Positions 48,564 through 59,564 are shown, counted from the first letter of the stretch. The stretch is 64,000 bases of DNA from Pelistega ratti (GCF_009833965.1 NZ_CP047165.1:620001-684000), one strand, 5' to 3'. Notes: generated from the sequence alone by a model not told the origin. Numbers and translations: made by a program.

Positions 48564-49736
48564 TTAATCAGCAATTTTTTTGAGTTGCCACTCACCTTGC
48601 TCAAAAACTAACTCTTGCTCAAAAATAAATTCATCTACAGAGATATGGCTATTGGGTAACTCTTGAACAACAATATACCCTGCCTCTCTTAATGCATTAA
48701 TCTGACTATTTAATGCTTTATCATTTAGCCAAGGGGCTTTGATTGCCTTACTAGGACTAGCTGGCGTTAAGTGTGTTGATAATTTACGCAAATCCAAACT
48801 AAAACCTGTTGCCGCCCTTGCACGACCAAAGGCTTCACTCAGATTATCATAACGCCCACCTCGTACCAATGCTTCATGCCAACCATCAGCATAAAGGGCA
48901 AAAATAACGCCTGTATGGTAAGCATAGCCTGTTACATCCGCTAAATCAATACTTAGCTGCGCAGTATTTAATTCTGCTACTATTGCTCTTAGTGATTGAA
49001 TACCTTTTTGTACCTCTGCTAGTGGAGGTAATATTTCCTGCGCTTTATCAAGAATCTCTACCCCACCATAGAGTGTAGGTAAAGCAAGCAAACCCGATTT
49101 GATCTGCGCGGGTAATGTAGGATATTGATCTAATAGCAAAGCAAGAGAAGTCTTATCCTTATCTTTGAGATAGGTATAAATCTCAGTTACCGTATCTTGG
49201 TTAAAACCAGAAAATGCTTGAATCAATGCCCTTGTAATACCGGGATAATTTAAATCAACACGAACAGCAGAAACACCTGCTGTCATAAGACTTTCAAGGG
49301 CAAGTTGGATTACTTGAATATCAGCCTCTACCCCTTCATATCCATAGATTTCTGCGCCAATCTGCATCAATTCTCGATCAGATAATAAGCCTGCTGGGCG
49401 TGCATGAAGCACTGTTCCACAATAACAAAGACGTGTAACACCCTCACGATTGAGTAAATGGGCATCAATCCGCGTGATTTGTGGTGTCATATCTGCTCGC
49501 ACACCAATATTTCGCCCAGATATTTGATCAACCAATGTACAAGTCTGTAAAGAGAGTGAATCACTTTGCCCAACAAGCAGAGAATCTGTATATTCTACTA
49601 ATGGAGGTGTTACCATCTCAAAGCCATGCGCTCGATATAAGTCAAGCAATCGCCGTCTTAACTCTTCGATACGTCGCGCTTCAGCTGGTAAAATATCTGA
49701 TAAATAGTCTGGTAGTAACCAGTTTTGTATTTTCAT
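48564..49736 (-). CDS. hisZ: ATP phosphoribosyltransferase regulatory subunit
   Basis: 390 residues, histidyl-tRNA-synthetase-like without an anticodon domain: LPDYLSDILPAEARRIEELR at the start, RADMTPQITRID near 118-129, and GGRYDNL near 291-297 in place of a synthetase-type HisA motif. It partners the short form of HisG, found elsewhere. The ATG lies only 14 bp from the T-tract of a strong terminator and has no good ribosome site, which suggests leader control. Confidence 0.93.
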   Translation of the reverse strand: MKIQNWLLPDYLSDILPAEARRIEELRRRLLDLYRAHGFEMVTPPLVEYTDSLLVGQSDSLSLQTCTLVDQISGRNIGVRADMTPQITRIDAHLLNREGVTRLCYCGTVLHARPAGLLSDRELMQIGAEIYGYEGVEADIQVIQLALESLMTAGVSAVRVDLNYPGITRALIQAFSGFNQDTVTEIYTYLKDKDKTSLALLLDQYPTLPAQIKSGLLALPTLYGGVEILDKAQEILPPLAEVQKGIQSLRAIVAELNTAQLSIDLADVTGYAYHTGVIFALYADGWHEALVRGGRYDNLSEAFGRARAATGFSLDLRKLSTHLTPASPSKAIKAPWLNDKALNSQINALREAGYIVVQELPNSHISVDEFIFEQELVFEQGEWQLKKIAD

Positions 49737-49750
49737 CTTAAAACAATAAT

Positions 49751-49785
49751 AAAAAACGACCTATTTGCGTAAGCAAGTAGGCCGT
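49751..49785 (-). terminator. Intrinsic terminator immediately upstream of hisZ
   Basis: On the minus strand ACGGCCTACTTGC pairs with GCAAATAGGTCGT (one mismatch, one G-U) around a TTAC loop, followed by T6. A promoter with an extended -10 lies about 25 bp upstream, so the hairpin is in the hisZ leader rather than at the end of another gene. Confidence 0.75.
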
Positions 49786-49810
49786 ATTTGCAATTCTTAA
49801 CTTACAACAC

Positions 49811-49839
49811 ATTATAGCAAAGTTTCTCTACTTTTACAC
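49811..49839 (-). promoter_or_regulatory. Extended -10 promoter of the hisZ-purA operon
   Basis: TGCTATAAT (complement of 49811-49819) is an extended -10; a weak -35 (TGTAAA, 16 bp upstream) is present. Predicted start near 49804 gives a leader of about 68 nt containing the terminator at 49751. Confidence 0.55.
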
Positions 49840-50009
49840 ATTCATTTACCAGAAAAATAATCTATTTTACATTTAGCGTTAATAACTTACGCTATTCAAG
49901 GATAAAAACTTTAAAACACTATCGATTTTTAATTGTTTTTCGTAAACTTTGGATTTTTTACAAATTTTTCTAACTATTTTTGAAGAGGCATAAATAGCAT
50001 TACGCAACT

Positions 50010-50816
50010 CTACCAATCTTCACTTTTAAAATCCTCTGCTTTGATATTATGTTTACGCATTAATTCCCAAAAGGCTCTTCTATTTTTGCTGGCTAACTGC
50101 GCTGCCGCACAGATATTACCTCTTGCTTGCACAAGTGAATATGTAATATAACGTTTTTCAAAATCTTCCACCACTTTCATCTTCGCCTCACGGAAAGAAT
50201 CCTGATACTGGACAGCTTGCTCTACGGTTAGCATCGCTAGTAATGATTTTCTTTTTTTAGTCATCGCATAGCGTGATAATGCCTTGATACTTTTTTCTCG
50301 AGAGATTTGCCGTTTTTGGGGATTATCATGTACACCAGATAATTCTATATTATGAGAAGCATAGACTCGTTGTTGAGTATATCGATACACTTGATTACGC
50401 AACCGTACATGAATAAGTGCCATATTATCATTCTCTAATAAAAAATCACTTACACCCAACCCAACTAAATCTAAAAAAGCAACGGGTTGAATATGATGAG
50501 CTAATACAACAATAGGAACTTGAGGTATCGGCTGTAATTGAGATAGCATTATTCTTGTCCAAACTAAACTTTCTTGTTCAACAGGAACAATTAAACAGTC
50601 ATATCGCTCAAATAAAACAGCCAAATCATTTATAACGGTTGGATTAGGAAATGACTGTCCCCCTATATCAAAAGTATCCCCAATCACAAAATTGAATATA
50701 TCAATTTTGAAAAACTTTAAGCGATCCGATTCCTTTTGTGCCTCCCCTAGAAAACGATCTAGCCATGAATCAAACATAGGTAGGGTTAATACACCACACT
50801 CTATTTTTTCACGCAT
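50010..50816 (-). CDS. Fis-type DNA-binding regulator with degenerate receiver-like domain
   Basis: 268 residues. The C-terminus (about 213-262) is a Fis/NtrC-type HTH: FEKRYITYSLVQARGNICAA followed by AQLASKNRRAFWELMRKHNI. The N-terminal 140 residues have alternating strands and helices (CLIVPVEQ, IPIVVLAHH, GVSDFLLEN) like a response-regulator receiver, but I see no clear acidic pocket/phospho-Asp arrangement. No AAA+ sigma-54 domain. Probably a transcriptional regulator with unknown input; no sensor kinase nearby. Monocistronic. Confidence 0.7.
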   Translation of the reverse strand: MREKIECGVLTLPMFDSWLDRFLGEAQKESDRLKFFKIDIFNFVIGDTFDIGGQSFPNPTVINDLAVLFERYDCLIVPVEQESLVWTRIMLSQLQPIPQVPIVVLAHHIQPVAFLDLVGLGVSDFLLENDNMALIHVRLRNQVYRYTQQRVYASHNIELSGVHDNPQKRQISREKSIKALSRYAMTKKRKSLLAMLTVEQAVQYQDSFREAKMKVVEDFEKRYITYSLVQARGNICAAAQLASKNRRAFWELMRKHNIKAEDFKSEDW

Positions 50817-51278
50817 TATGTTCCCCTTTTGTGTCCTATTAAAATGAATTAAAAATTAAGAGAATAAAACTGATACCATTTTATAGAGCCATCATGACTG
50901 CAATATTGCCTTTATTTTATAATAAAACTTGCTCAAATTGTAATAATTATTAATTATATTAAACCAAATGTAATATTTGATGCTATATCTCTTGATCTGA
51001 AATACTGTTATTTTTATCTATTTTTAAACAATATATCACAATAGCCTATTAATCAAATTTGATACGACATTAACCCAGCATAAGTTTTAAATAGATGGTG
51101 CTTTTAAAAACCATTTGATAGACGCTACTAAGAGGGAAAGTAAAAGGATAAATAAGCAAAACAACAAAATAATAGTATCAGATAACGTAGATTTTATGAA
51201 CGTATTCACCACAAAAATAATGTACCATAAAGCACAAAGGGGCTACTATTTTAGCCCCTTTATTTGAATCAATTTTCT
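50817..51278. other. Gene-free region between two minus-strand genes
   Basis: About 460 bp, AT-rich. It holds the terminator at 51236-51261 and presumably the promoter of the Fis-type regulator gene; nothing else is supportable. Confidence 0.5.
51236..51261 (-). terminator. Terminator of the ferredoxin-reductase gene
   Basis: AAAGGGGCTA (51236-51245) pairs with TAGCCCCTTT (51252-51261), 17 bp past the stop codon. Confidence 0.8.
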
Positions 51279-52328
51279 CTATTTATCCTGCTCTTGATGA
51301 ACTAAATCAGCAGCAGAAGTAAAGGAATCTGCATAAAATTCTTCTGTTGGTAATCCTGCCTGTGCATAAGCTGTACGTGCACTGGAAACAACAATAGGTG
51401 CACCACAGGCATAAACTTGATAGGCACTTAAATCAGCAATATCATCAAGCACTGCCTGATGAACAAATCCTGTACGCCCCTGCCAATTATCTTCAGGTAA
51501 AGCATCAGAAACAACAGGAATAAAGGTAAAATGAGGTAAGCGAGCATCCCACTCTTTACATAAATCCATCATATAAATATCAGCGGGGCGACGCCCTCCC
51601 CAATACAAAGAAACAGGACGCAAAATACCACTTTCTATGATTTCTTCTACAATCGCTTTAATGGGAGCAAATCCTGTACCGCTAGCCAACAAAACGATAG
51701 GTTTATCCGACTCTTTACGCAAGAAAAATGATCCTAATGGCCCTTCTATTCGTAAAATTTCTTTTACTTTCATCGCCGTATTACCTGTACCAAAGACATG
51801 GTCTGTAAATAGTCCACCCTTCATATGACGGATATGTAACTCTATCGGTGCTTTTTCGATAGGACGCGTGGCTAATGAATAAGCTCGGCGAGAACCATCT
51901 TTTAAAATAAATTCAATATACTGACCTGCTTCATAGAGAAAAGTATCTGAACTAGGTGTTTGTAATTTAACCACCATCACATCATCCGCTTTTTTCTCCA
52001 TTTCAGTAACACGGACAGGTAGCTTTTTAACTTGAATAGCAGATGCTAATTTAACAATTTGTGTTTGAATGGTTAAATCAGAACGTGGCTTAGTCTCACA
52101 GAATAAACAAGCTCCCTCTGCTCGTTCCTCTTCAGGGATTAAATTAGTTGTCCCTAATCCTGACTCATACTCCCCTGAAACAACCTTACCTTTACAGCTT
52201 AGACAGGCACCCGCACGACAGCTATAGGGTAGAATAATGTCATTTGCCAGAGCAGCATCCAGAATAGTCTGCCCCTCATTTACCTCAAAAGTATGATTAC
52301 TTGATTCAATGGTTACTTTATAAGCCAT
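51279..52328 (-). CDS. Ferredoxin-NAD(P)H reductase fusion, AscD/oxygenase-reductase type
   Basis: 349 residues. An N-terminal plant-type [2Fe-2S] ferredoxin domain with Cys37, Cys42, Cys45 and Cys77 is followed by an FAD-binding domain (SRRAYSLATRP, about 149-159) and an NAD(P) domain (VLLASGTGFAPIKAI, about 212-226; YACGAPIVV near 312). Such proteins are often named CDP-6-deoxy-glucoseen reductase in Burkholderiales but are best described as electron-transfer reductases for oxygenases. It could serve the Rieske oxygenase at 9228; that is inference only. Confidence 0.85.
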   Translation of the reverse strand: MAYKVTIESSNHTFEVNEGQTILDAALANDIILPYSCRAGACLSCKGKVVSGEYESGLGTTNLIPEEERAEGACLFCETKPRSDLTIQTQIVKLASAIQVKKLPVRVTEMEKKADDVMVVKLQTPSSDTFLYEAGQYIEFILKDGSRRAYSLATRPIEKAPIELHIRHMKGGLFTDHVFGTGNTAMKVKEILRIEGPLGSFFLRKESDKPIVLLASGTGFAPIKAIVEEIIESGILRPVSLYWGGRRPADIYMMDLCKEWDARLPHFTFIPVVSDALPEDNWQGRTGFVHQAVLDDIADLSAYQVYACGAPIVVSSARTAYAQAGLPTEEFYADSFTSAADLVHQEQDK

Positions 52329-52379
52329 GGCTAATCCTATCGAACGAAGAGTAAAAGTGGTGATTGTACTCTATTTTAT

Positions 52380-54683
52380 CTATAACGGTAATAAAGTTGC
52401 CTGCTTCATGCGTAAGTTTAGCGCCTTACCTTTACGCGCTCTTTTACCAATAAACTCCTGTAAATCACCTAGTGCGATTAAATCTTCAACATCTTTATTA
52501 CGGTAAACACCTGTCGCCATAATACCTTGTTCACTTACCGCTAGAATCTGAGTAAAAGTATCTTTGGTATCAAAACTCATCAGAATAGTTCCTCGACCAC
52601 CACCACTCAACGTTTTCACTTCAGCGATATCAATCATCAAGAAACGATTGGTTTTACTTAACATACCTATATAACGCGTATTTTCAGGCAATGCAACGGG
52701 TCGGATAATCTTTGCCTTTTCCTCAAGATTGATAAATGCTTTACCCGCTTTTTGTCTGGTCATCATATCACTGATTAACGCACTAAACCCTAGACCATTA
52801 TCCTGACAAAGTAGCCAACGACTCTTCTCCGCACCAGCAATAATATGTACAATATGCGTACCACTTTCTAAATCAATCATTGCCGTAATCGGTTGCCCAT
52901 CACCCCGTGCTGAGGGTAAATTAGCAACAGGAACAGAATACACTCGACCATTTGAACCTATACCGATTAAGGTATCCACACTACGGCACTCAAAGCTCGC
53001 ATAAAATTTATCCCCTGTTTTAAAGTGTAATCCACTCAAATCATGCCCATGTCCTTGACGAGCGCGTAACCACCCTTTTTCAGACACAATCACTGTAACA
53101 GGCTCATCAACTACTTTATTTTCTACAATAGCTCGTTCAGCTTCTTCGATAATTGTTCTACGTTCATCACCAAACTTCTTAGCATCAGCCTCAATTTCCT
53201 TGATAATTAAACGTTTTAAACTAGAAGGATTAGCTAAAAGTTCCTCTAGTTTTTCTTGTTCTTTTCGTTTATCTGCTAATTCTTGTTCAATCTTAAAACT
53301 TTCTAATTTAGCCAATTGACGAAGACGCATTTCAAGAATATCTTCTGCCTGACGCTCACTTAAATGAAAACGAGTCATTAAGGCTTCTTTAGGATCATCC
53401 GATTCACGAATCGTATGGATTACCTCATCCACATTTAAATAAACCAATAATCGTCCTTCTAATACATGAATACGATCATTGACTTTATCTAAACGATACT
53501 GACTACGGCGAGTAACGGTCTGTGTACGGAAAGCTAACCACTCTAAAATAATCTCTCGAATACTTTTTTGCTGAGGTCTGCCATCAATCCCAATACAAAC
53601 AAGATTAATAGATGCACTTCCCTCCATACTGGTACTAGCCAATAAAGCATTTACAAACTCATCTCGATTAATTCGAGAGGATTTCGGTTCAAAAACCAAC
53701 CGCACTGCCGCTTCTTTACCCGATTCATCACGAACCGTTTCTAATAAAGCAAGCATCGCTGCTTTAGCTTGTTGTTGCTCTTGTGTTAATGTTTTTTTAC
53801 CTGTTTTTACTTTAGGATTTGTAATTTCTTCAATTTCTTCTAAGACTTTTTGACAAGAGGTATTCGGTGGAAGCTCATTCACCACTAATTGCCACTGACC
53901 TCGAGCCATTTCTTCAAAAGTCCAACACGCACGAACTTTTACTGAGCCCTTACCACTTGTATAGATTTGTTGAATTTGTTCTGGAGAAGAAATAATCTGC
54001 GCACCACCATGAAAATCGGGGCCTGGTAAAAGCGTAAATAATTCTTCATCTGGCAATTGAGGATTACGCAATAAAGCAACACTAGCTGCAGCAATTTCTT
54101 GTAAATTATGCGAAGGAATCTCTGTTGCCATACCCACCGCAATACCAGAAGCTCCATTTAAAAGCATCATTGGTAAGCGAGCAGGTAATACCTCTGGTTC
54201 TTGCTCTTGTCCATCATAGTTAGGGATAAAATTAACCGTTCCTTCCCCTAATTCTTCTAGCAATAATTCAGCAATCGGTGTTAAACGTGCTTCCGTATAA
54301 CGCATCGCTGCTGCACCATCACCATCACGCGAACCAAAGTTACCTTGACCATCAATTAAAGGATAGCGTAGGGAAAAGTCTTGTGCCATACGCACCATTG
54401 CATCATAAGCCGCTTGATCCCCATGTGGATGGTATTTACCTAATACATCTCCCACGACACGTGCAGATTTAACGGGCTTTGCTCCTGCTCGCAACCCCAT
54501 TTTATCCATCGCATATAGAATACGGCGTTGTACAGGTTTTTGACCATCCCCCACATCGGGTAAGGCACGCCCTTTCACCACTGACACAGCATAATCAAGG
54601 TAGGCTTTCTCGGCATACAACCCTAGGGTAATACTAGGCTCTCCATTTTCTTCTACAGTTAATAATTCGTTTTGATTACTCAT
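52380..54683 (-). CDS. parC: DNA topoisomerase IV subunit A
   Basis: 767 residues. Catalytic Tyr129 in [10 protein letters not shown]; the QRDR is [15 protein letters not shown], with Gln90 where E. coli has Ser80 and Asp94 where it has Glu84. The C-terminal beta-pinwheel domain is present. With ParE it decatenates replicated chromosomes. The start overlaps the parE stop by one base (TAATG). Confidence 0.96.
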   Translation of the reverse strand: MSNQNELLTVEENGEPSITLGLYAEKAYLDYAVSVVKGRALPDVGDGQKPVQRRILYAMDKMGLRAGAKPVKSARVVGDVLGKYHPHGDQAAYDAMVRMAQDFSLRYPLIDGQGNFGSRDGDGAAAMRYTEARLTPIAELLLEELGEGTVNFIPNYDGQEQEPEVLPARLPMMLLNGASGIAVGMATEIPSHNLQEIAAASVALLRNPQLPDEELFTLLPGPDFHGGAQIISSPEQIQQIYTSGKGSVKVRACWTFEEMARGQWQLVVNELPPNTSCQKVLEEIEEITNPKVKTGKKTLTQEQQQAKAAMLALLETVRDESGKEAAVRLVFEPKSSRINRDEFVNALLASTSMEGSASINLVCIGIDGRPQQKSIREIILEWLAFRTQTVTRRSQYRLDKVNDRIHVLEGRLLVYLNVDEVIHTIRESDDPKEALMTRFHLSERQAEDILEMRLRQLAKLESFKIEQELADKRKEQEKLEELLANPSSLKRLIIKEIEADAKKFGDERRTIIEEAERAIVENKVVDEPVTVIVSEKGWLRARQGHGHDLSGLHFKTGDKFYASFECRSVDTLIGIGSNGRVYSVPVANLPSARGDGQPITAMIDLESGTHIVHIIAGAEKSRWLLCQDNGLGFSALISDMMTRQKAGKAFINLEEKAKIIRPVALPENTRYIGMLSKTNRFLMIDIAEVKTLSGGGRGTILMSFDTKDTFTQILAVSEQGIMATGVYRNKDVEDLIALGDLQEFIGKRARKGKALNLRMKQATLLPL

Positions 54684-56653
54684 TACACATCCAATTCAGC
54701 TAAATTACCCTTTTCTTCAATCCAAGAGCGGCGTTGAGCAGACTCACTTTTTCCCATTAGCATATCAAACATAGCCACTGTTTCTTGCCCATCCATTTGT
54801 CCATAGGCAACGCGTAATAAACGGCGAGTATCTGGGTTCATTGTGGTCTCCCAGAGTTGTTCTGCACTCATTTCACCCAACCCCTTAAAACGGCTAATGC
54901 TAATCGCTGTTTCTTTGATATTTTCTTTATGAATAAGCTTTTCTTGAACACTTGCTAATTCATCTTCATCTAAACAATAAAACTTACGAGCAGGTCGTTT
55001 ACCTTGTGCCGAAACATCTACACGGAATAATGGTGGTTTTGCGACATAAACAAAACCATTTTCGACCAGTTTAGGAAAATGACGGAAAAATAATGTCAGC
55101 AATAATACTTGGATATGTGAACCATCTACATCCGCATCTGACAAAATACAAATACGACGATAGCGTAAACCCGATAAATCAGGGTTATCCGTTGCGGAAT
55201 GCGGATCTACGCCAATTGCAACAGAAATATCATGAATTTCATTGTTTGCAAATAAACGATCTTTTTCCACTTCCCAGGCATTTAATACCTTCCCTCGTAA
55301 GGGTAAAATGGCTTGGAACTCTTTATCACGCCCCATCTTAGCTGAACCACCTGCTGAATCACCCTCGACTAAAAAAACTTCTGTCCGAGTTACATCATTA
55401 GACTCACAATCGGTGAGTTTACCGGGTAGTACAGCAACACCTGAACCTTTACGTTTTTCAACTTTTTTAGCAGAGTTTGTTCTTGCTTGTGCTTGTTTAA
55501 TGGCAAATTCAGCTAGTTTTTTAGCGTGTTCAACGTTAGAATTCAACCATAATTCAAATGCAGATTTCACAAAACCTGAAACTAATCGTACGGTATCTCG
55601 GCTATTTAAACGCTCTTTTACCTGTCCTTGGAACTGTGGATCAAGGACTTTGGCAGAAAGAATAAAACTAGCACGAGCAAAAACATCTTCGGGTAATAAT
55701 TTAATCCCTTTCGGTAAAAGGCTATGTAACTCTGCAAATCCTTTTAAAGCACTAAAAAGCCCTTCGCGCAAACCAGATTCATGTGTTCCTCCATTTGTTG
55801 TTGGAATCAAATTCACATAAGATTCTCTTACTATCGCTCCCTCTGTTGTCCATGCGACAACCCATGCAGCACCTTCACCTTTAGCAAAGGTATCATGGTG
55901 TTGATCTGCATAATCTTCACCAGCAAATAAAGGAATCAACAATTCAACATCGGATAGCGACTCTGTGAGATAGCCTTTTAATCCATCTTCATAACACCAC
56001 TTACGCGTATCGCCTGTTTTTTCGATATGAAGTACTACTTCTACACCAGGCATTAATACTGCCTTACTACGCAAAAGGTGTACTAACTCATTCAAAGGAA
56101 TTTGTGCACTATCAAAATATTTAGCATCTGGCCAAGCACGAACAAGTGTACCTGATTTGCGTTTTGGTGCTGTTCCTACCGTATGTAAAGGTGTTTTAAC
56201 CTCACCGCCATTTGCAAAGATAATTTCATGGGTTTCCCCTTCTCGTGTTACGACTACTTCAAGCTGTGTTGATAATGCATTTGTTACTGATACCCCTACA
56301 CCATGTAAACCACCAGAAAAGGCGTAAGCACCCCCTGATTTTTTATCAAATTTTCCCCCTGCGTGCAGTTGTGTAAAGACAATTTCTACCACAGGAATTT
56401 TTTCTTCAGGATGCAAACCTACTGGAATGCCTCGCCCATCATCTTCTACCGTAATACTCCCATCAAGATTAAGACTGACACTGATTTTTTTGGCAAAACC
56501 CGCTAATGCTTCGTCTGCCGCATTATCAATAACCTCCTGAATAATATGCAGGGGGTTATCTGTACGAGTGTACATACCCGGGCGTTCACGAACAGGTTCT
56601 AGCCCCTTCAATACCCGAATGGAACTTTCATCATAATTTTCTTTACTCGCCAC
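54683..56653 (-). CDS. parE: DNA topoisomerase IV subunit B
   Basis: 656 residues, starting with GTG at 56653 behind an AGAG-type ribosome site. GHKL ATPase motifs: [14 protein letters not shown] (about 39-52), DDGRGIPVG (about 73-81) and [14 protein letters not shown]; Toprim motif [15 protein letters not shown] near 430-445 and DADVDGSHI near 502-510. Coupled to parC. Confidence 0.96.
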   Translation of the reverse strand: MASKENYDESSIRVLKGLEPVRERPGMYTRTDNPLHIIQEVIDNAADEALAGFAKKISVSLNLDGSITVEDDGRGIPVGLHPEEKIPVVEIVFTQLHAGGKFDKKSGGAYAFSGGLHGVGVSVTNALSTQLEVVVTREGETHEIIFANGGEVKTPLHTVGTAPKRKSGTLVRAWPDAKYFDSAQIPLNELVHLLRSKAVLMPGVEVVLHIEKTGDTRKWCYEDGLKGYLTESLSDVELLIPLFAGEDYADQHHDTFAKGEGAAWVVAWTTEGAIVRESYVNLIPTTNGGTHESGLREGLFSALKGFAELHSLLPKGIKLLPEDVFARASFILSAKVLDPQFQGQVKERLNSRDTVRLVSGFVKSAFELWLNSNVEHAKKLAEFAIKQAQARTNSAKKVEKRKGSGVAVLPGKLTDCESNDVTRTEVFLVEGDSAGGSAKMGRDKEFQAILPLRGKVLNAWEVEKDRLFANNEIHDISVAIGVDPHSATDNPDLSGLRYRRICILSDADVDGSHIQVLLLTLFFRHFPKLVENGFVYVAKPPLFRVDVSAQGKRPARKFYCLDEDELASVQEKLIHKENIKETAISISRFKGLGEMSAEQLWETTMNPDTRRLLRVAYGQMDGQETVAMFDMLMGKSESAQRRSWIEEKGNLAELDV

Positions 56654-56837
56654 TTTTAATCTCTACTGTGTAAAAAAACAGTCCTATTTTAATGTGATTA
56701 TTATCTATTTGTCTGACATTTCAACAAATTTTATGTATTCTATTATTAAATTGTATTCAAATAAAAAAACATTGTAAAATACAAAAAATTTTAAGAAGTA
56801 TCGCTATACTTAACATTAATCTTTTTACCTGCTTCAA

Positions 56838-56865
56838 AAGTGTATAATACTAATAAAGTACACTT
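56838..56865 (+). promoter_or_regulatory. Operator-like inverted repeat over a TATAAT upstream of trxA
   Basis: AAGTGTA (56838-56844) and TACACTT (56859-56865) flank a TATAAT -10 candidate, about 90 bp upstream of trxA. A second perfect inverted repeat, CTAAATGA/TCATTTAG (56894-56915), is in the leader. Suggests regulation; the binder is unknown. Confidence 0.4.
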
Positions 56866-56952
56866 AGTTTGAAAGCAATTTTCATAAATAATCACTAAAT
56901 GACCTACATCATTTAGTCTCTCTATTTTTATTCTTAACAGTCTTTATATATT

Positions 56953-57279
56953 ATGAGTGACATTATTAAACATGCAACAGCAGATAGCTTTGATGCTGAC
57001 GTATTACAAGCCGATAAACCTGTCTTAGTCGATTACTGGGCTCCTTGGTGTGGTCCTTGTAAAATGATTGCCCCTATTCTTGATGATGTATCTAAGGAAT
57101 ATACTGACAAAGTCCAAGTGGTTAAAGTTGATGTTGAACAATTCCCAGAAGTAGCTGCCCGCTTTGGTATCCGTGGTATTCCTACCTTAATGATTTTTAA
57201 CAACGGTCAATCTGTTGCGACCAAAGTAGGTGCGGTTGATCGCACAGGTCTTGTTAATTTTATTGAAGCTAACATCTAA
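56953..57279 (+). CDS. trxA: Thioredoxin 1
   Basis: 108 residues. Active site Trp32-Cys33-Gly34-Pro35-Cys36 and the cis-proline motif RGIPTLMIF near 74-82. Cytoplasmic disulfide reductase. Lies just upstream of rho, as in many Burkholderiales, with a hairpin between them. Confidence 0.97.
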   Translation: MSDIIKHATADSFDADVLQADKPVLVDYWAPWCGPCKMIAPILDDVSKEYTDKVQVVKVDVEQFPEVAARFGIRGIPTLMIFNNGQSVATKVGAVDRTGLVNFIEANI

Positions 57280-57290
57280 TTATTCATCGC

Positions 57291-57311
57291 GTGGGTTATT
57301 CACTAACCCAC
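57291..57311 (+). promoter_or_regulatory. Hairpin between trxA and rho
   Basis: GTGGGTTA (57291-57298) pairs with TAACCCAC (57304-57311), loop TTCAC. No T-tract follows; instead a C/T-rich stretch leads to the rho start. It may end trxA mRNA partially, stabilise it, or take part in Rho autoregulation. Confidence 0.5.
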
Positions 57312-57332
57312 CACTTTCCTCTCAATACGATA

Positions 57333-58589
57333 ATGCATTTAAACGAATTAAAATCACTACACGTGTCTGCCCTTCTTGACATTGCGGCAGGTCTAGAAAT
57401 TGAAAACGCTAACCGTTTCCGTAAACAAGAATTAATGTTCCAAATTATGAAGCGCCGTGCTAAATTAGGCGAACAAATTTTTGGAGATGGTGTTTTAGAG
57501 GTACTTCCTGACGGTTTTGGTTTTTTACGATCACCAGATTCCTCTTACTTAGCTAGCACTGACGATATTTATATCTCACCTTCACAAATTCGCCGTTTTA
57601 ACCTACATACTGGCGACTCTATTGAAGGAGAGGTGCGTGTCCCTAAAGATGGGGAACGCTACTTTGCTTTGGTTAAGGTCGAAAAAGTAAATGGGGTTGC
57701 ACCAGAAGCGATGAAACATCGCATTATGTTTGAAAACTTAACTCCTTTACACCCTGATCAGCCACTCATTCTAGAACGTGATATAAAGAGTGATGAAAAT
57801 CGTACAGGGCGTATTCTTGATATTTTTGCCCCCATTGGTAAGGGTCAGCGTGCATTGATTGTAGCAAGCCCTAAATCAGGTAAAACAGTGATGATGCAAC
57901 ATATTGCACACTCGCTTACCACCAATTATCCTGATGCAACCTTAATTGTATTATTAGTAGATGAGCGTCCTGAAGAAGTTACTGAAATGCAGCGTACGGT
58001 ACGAGGTGAAGTTGTAGCATCAACCTTTGATGAGCCTGCTACACGCCACGTACAAGTAGCTGAAATGGTTATTGAACGTGCCAAACGATTAGTTGAACTT
58101 AAAAAAGATGTCATTATTTTATTAGACTCTATTACTCGTCTTGCCCGTGCTTATAATACGGTTGTCCCTTCCTCTGGTAAGGTATTAACGGGAGGTGTAG
58201 ATGCTAATGCTTTACAACGTCCTAAACGTTTTTTTGGTGCTGCTCGTAATATTGAAGAAGGTGGTTCTCTTACTATTATTGGTACTGCACTGATTGAGAC
58301 AGGTAGCCGTATGGATGAAGTTATCTACGAAGAGTTTAAAGGTACTGGTAATGCAGAAATTCACCTAGAACGCCGTCTTGCTGAGAGACGTCTCTACCCT
58401 GCAATTAACCTAAATAAATCAGGTACTCGCCGAGAAGAACTCTTAATGAAACCAGAAACACTACAAAAAACATGGGTACTTCGTAAATTTATCCATGAAA
58501 TGGACGAGGTAGAAGCAATGGAATTTATTCTTGACAAGATTCGTTCTACCAAAACCAATGATGAGTTTTTTGAATTAATGAAACGTTAA
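57333..58589 (+). CDS. rho: Transcription termination factor Rho
   Basis: 418 residues from the ATG at 57333, the standard Rho length; the frame is open to a GTG at 57291 but that lies inside the hairpin and adds 14 unlike residues. RNA-binding: [15 protein letters not shown] (about 60-75); Walker A SPKSGKT near 178-184, Walker [17 protein letters not shown] near 257-272, and SGTRREELL near 366-374. Confidence 0.97.
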   Translation: MHLNELKSLHVSALLDIAAGLEIENANRFRKQELMFQIMKRRAKLGEQIFGDGVLEVLPDGFGFLRSPDSSYLASTDDIYISPSQIRRFNLHTGDSIEGEVRVPKDGERYFALVKVEKVNGVAPEAMKHRIMFENLTPLHPDQPLILERDIKSDENRTGRILDIFAPIGKGQRALIVASPKSGKTVMMQHIAHSLTTNYPDATLIVLLVDERPEEVTEMQRTVRGEVVASTFDEPATRHVQVAEMVIERAKRLVELKKDVIILLDSITRLARAYNTVVPSSGKVLTGGVDANALQRPKRFFGAARNIEEGGSLTIIGTALIETGSRMDEVIYEEFKGTGNAEIHLERRLAERRLYPAINLNKSGTRREELLMKPETLQKTWVLRKFIHEMDEVEAMEFILDKIRSTKTNDEFFELMKR

Positions 58590-58674
58590 TTTTCTCATTT
58601 ATCACAAGGCACTGTGGATATTTTATTTTTATTGGTATTTCCCTGTAAAAAACAAAACCTCCACAGAGCCTATC

Positions 58675-58720
58675 ATCTCAATATTATTTAAAGATTAAAA
58701 TAATATTGAGATTTTTATTT
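58675..58720 (+). terminator. Terminator of rho
   Basis: ATCTCAATATTATTT (58675-58689) pairs perfectly with 58698-58712, followed by a T-rich tail. Upstream, AGGCACTGTGGA (58607-58618) and TCCACAGAGCCT (58660-58671) form an additional imperfect long-loop stem. Confidence 0.8.
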
Positions 58721-58769
58721 TAAAAATAAATAAACTTCTTCTAAATTTAAATCAAATTATTCATATAAA

Positions 58770-59549
58770 ATGACATTAGGTATTATTGCTGCTTTACCTC
58801 AAGAAATAGCCGTTTTTTTAGAAAAAATGTCTTCATCCATGAAACAATACACTATTGGACAGAGAGTTTTTTATCAAGGCAAAATTTACAATCAAGACTG
58901 CGTTATCGTACTCGCCCGTATTGGTAAAGTAGCTGCTAGTGCAACATGTACTACCCTTATCCAAACCTTTGGTGTAGATAGAATTATTTTTACAGGTTTA
59001 GCAGGTGGTTTACACCCCTCTGTTAATATTGGTGATATTGTGATTGGTACACACTTTTGCCAACATGATTTAAATGCAGAACCTCTTTTTCCTCGCTATG
59101 AAGTACCTCTTCTTGGGAAAAGTATTTTCTCATCTGACCATACCCTTAATACCGCATTACATCATAGTAGTTTAGCGTTTACACATTCATTAAACACCTC
59201 AGATCTATCTCACCTAATACCATCTCATATTATTGATAGTTTTAAACTTAAACAGATTCAAATTCATCAGGGTTTAATTATCAGTGGCGATCAATTCATT
59301 CATAAAGATGATGCCGTTACTGATTTACAAAATCGTTTCCCCGATGCCCTCTGTACCGAAATGGAAGGGGCTGCTATTGCACAAATAGCAGAAGAATATC
59401 AACTACCCTTTGCTGTTATTCGTATTATTTCTGATAAAGCTAATCATAAAGCAACGGAAGATTTTTCTACTTTCCTCACAAAAGTTGCTCCCTTTATTTC
59501 TTCAAATATTTTATTTAATTTTTTACAAAATCATAATTTTGCGTTATAA
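58770..59549 (+). CDS. mtnN: 5'-methylthioadenosine/S-adenosylhomocysteine nucleosidase
   Basis: 259 residues, longer than E. coli MtnN (232) by an insertion around residues 115-150. MTLGIIAALPQEIAVF at the start, GLAGGLHPSVNIGDIV near 73-88, TEMEGAAIAQIA near 197-208 (catalytic Glu region) and IRIISDKAN near 219-227 (catalytic Asp). It recycles SAM by-products and feeds AI-2 precursors. Its 3' end overlaps the promoter of the next tRNA. Confidence 0.9.
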   Translation: MTLGIIAALPQEIAVFLEKMSSSMKQYTIGQRVFYQGKIYNQDCVIVLARIGKVAASATCTTLIQTFGVDRIIFTGLAGGLHPSVNIGDIVIGTHFCQHDLNAEPLFPRYEVPLLGKSIFSSDHTLNTALHHSSLAFTHSLNTSDLSHLIPSHIIDSFKLKQIQIHQGLIISGDQFIHKDDAVTDLQNRFPDALCTEMEGAAIAQIAEEYQLPFAVIRIISDKANHKATEDFSTFLTKVAPFISSNILFNFLQNHNFAL

Positions 59550-59550
59550 T
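59522..59550 (+). promoter_or_regulatory. tRNA promoter embedded in the end of mtnN
   Basis: -35 TTTACA (59522-59527), 17-bp spacer, -10 TATAAT (59545-59550); the -10 contains the mtnN stop codon. 14 bp before the mature tRNA 5' end. Confidence 0.7.
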
Positions 59551-59564
59551 AGACAGCTTATGTT

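Noticed and set aside
57291..57332. GTG start giving a 14-residue longer Rho
   Set aside because: The GTG is part of the intergenic hairpin and the extension does not resemble Rho N-termini; ATG at 57333 gives the standard length.
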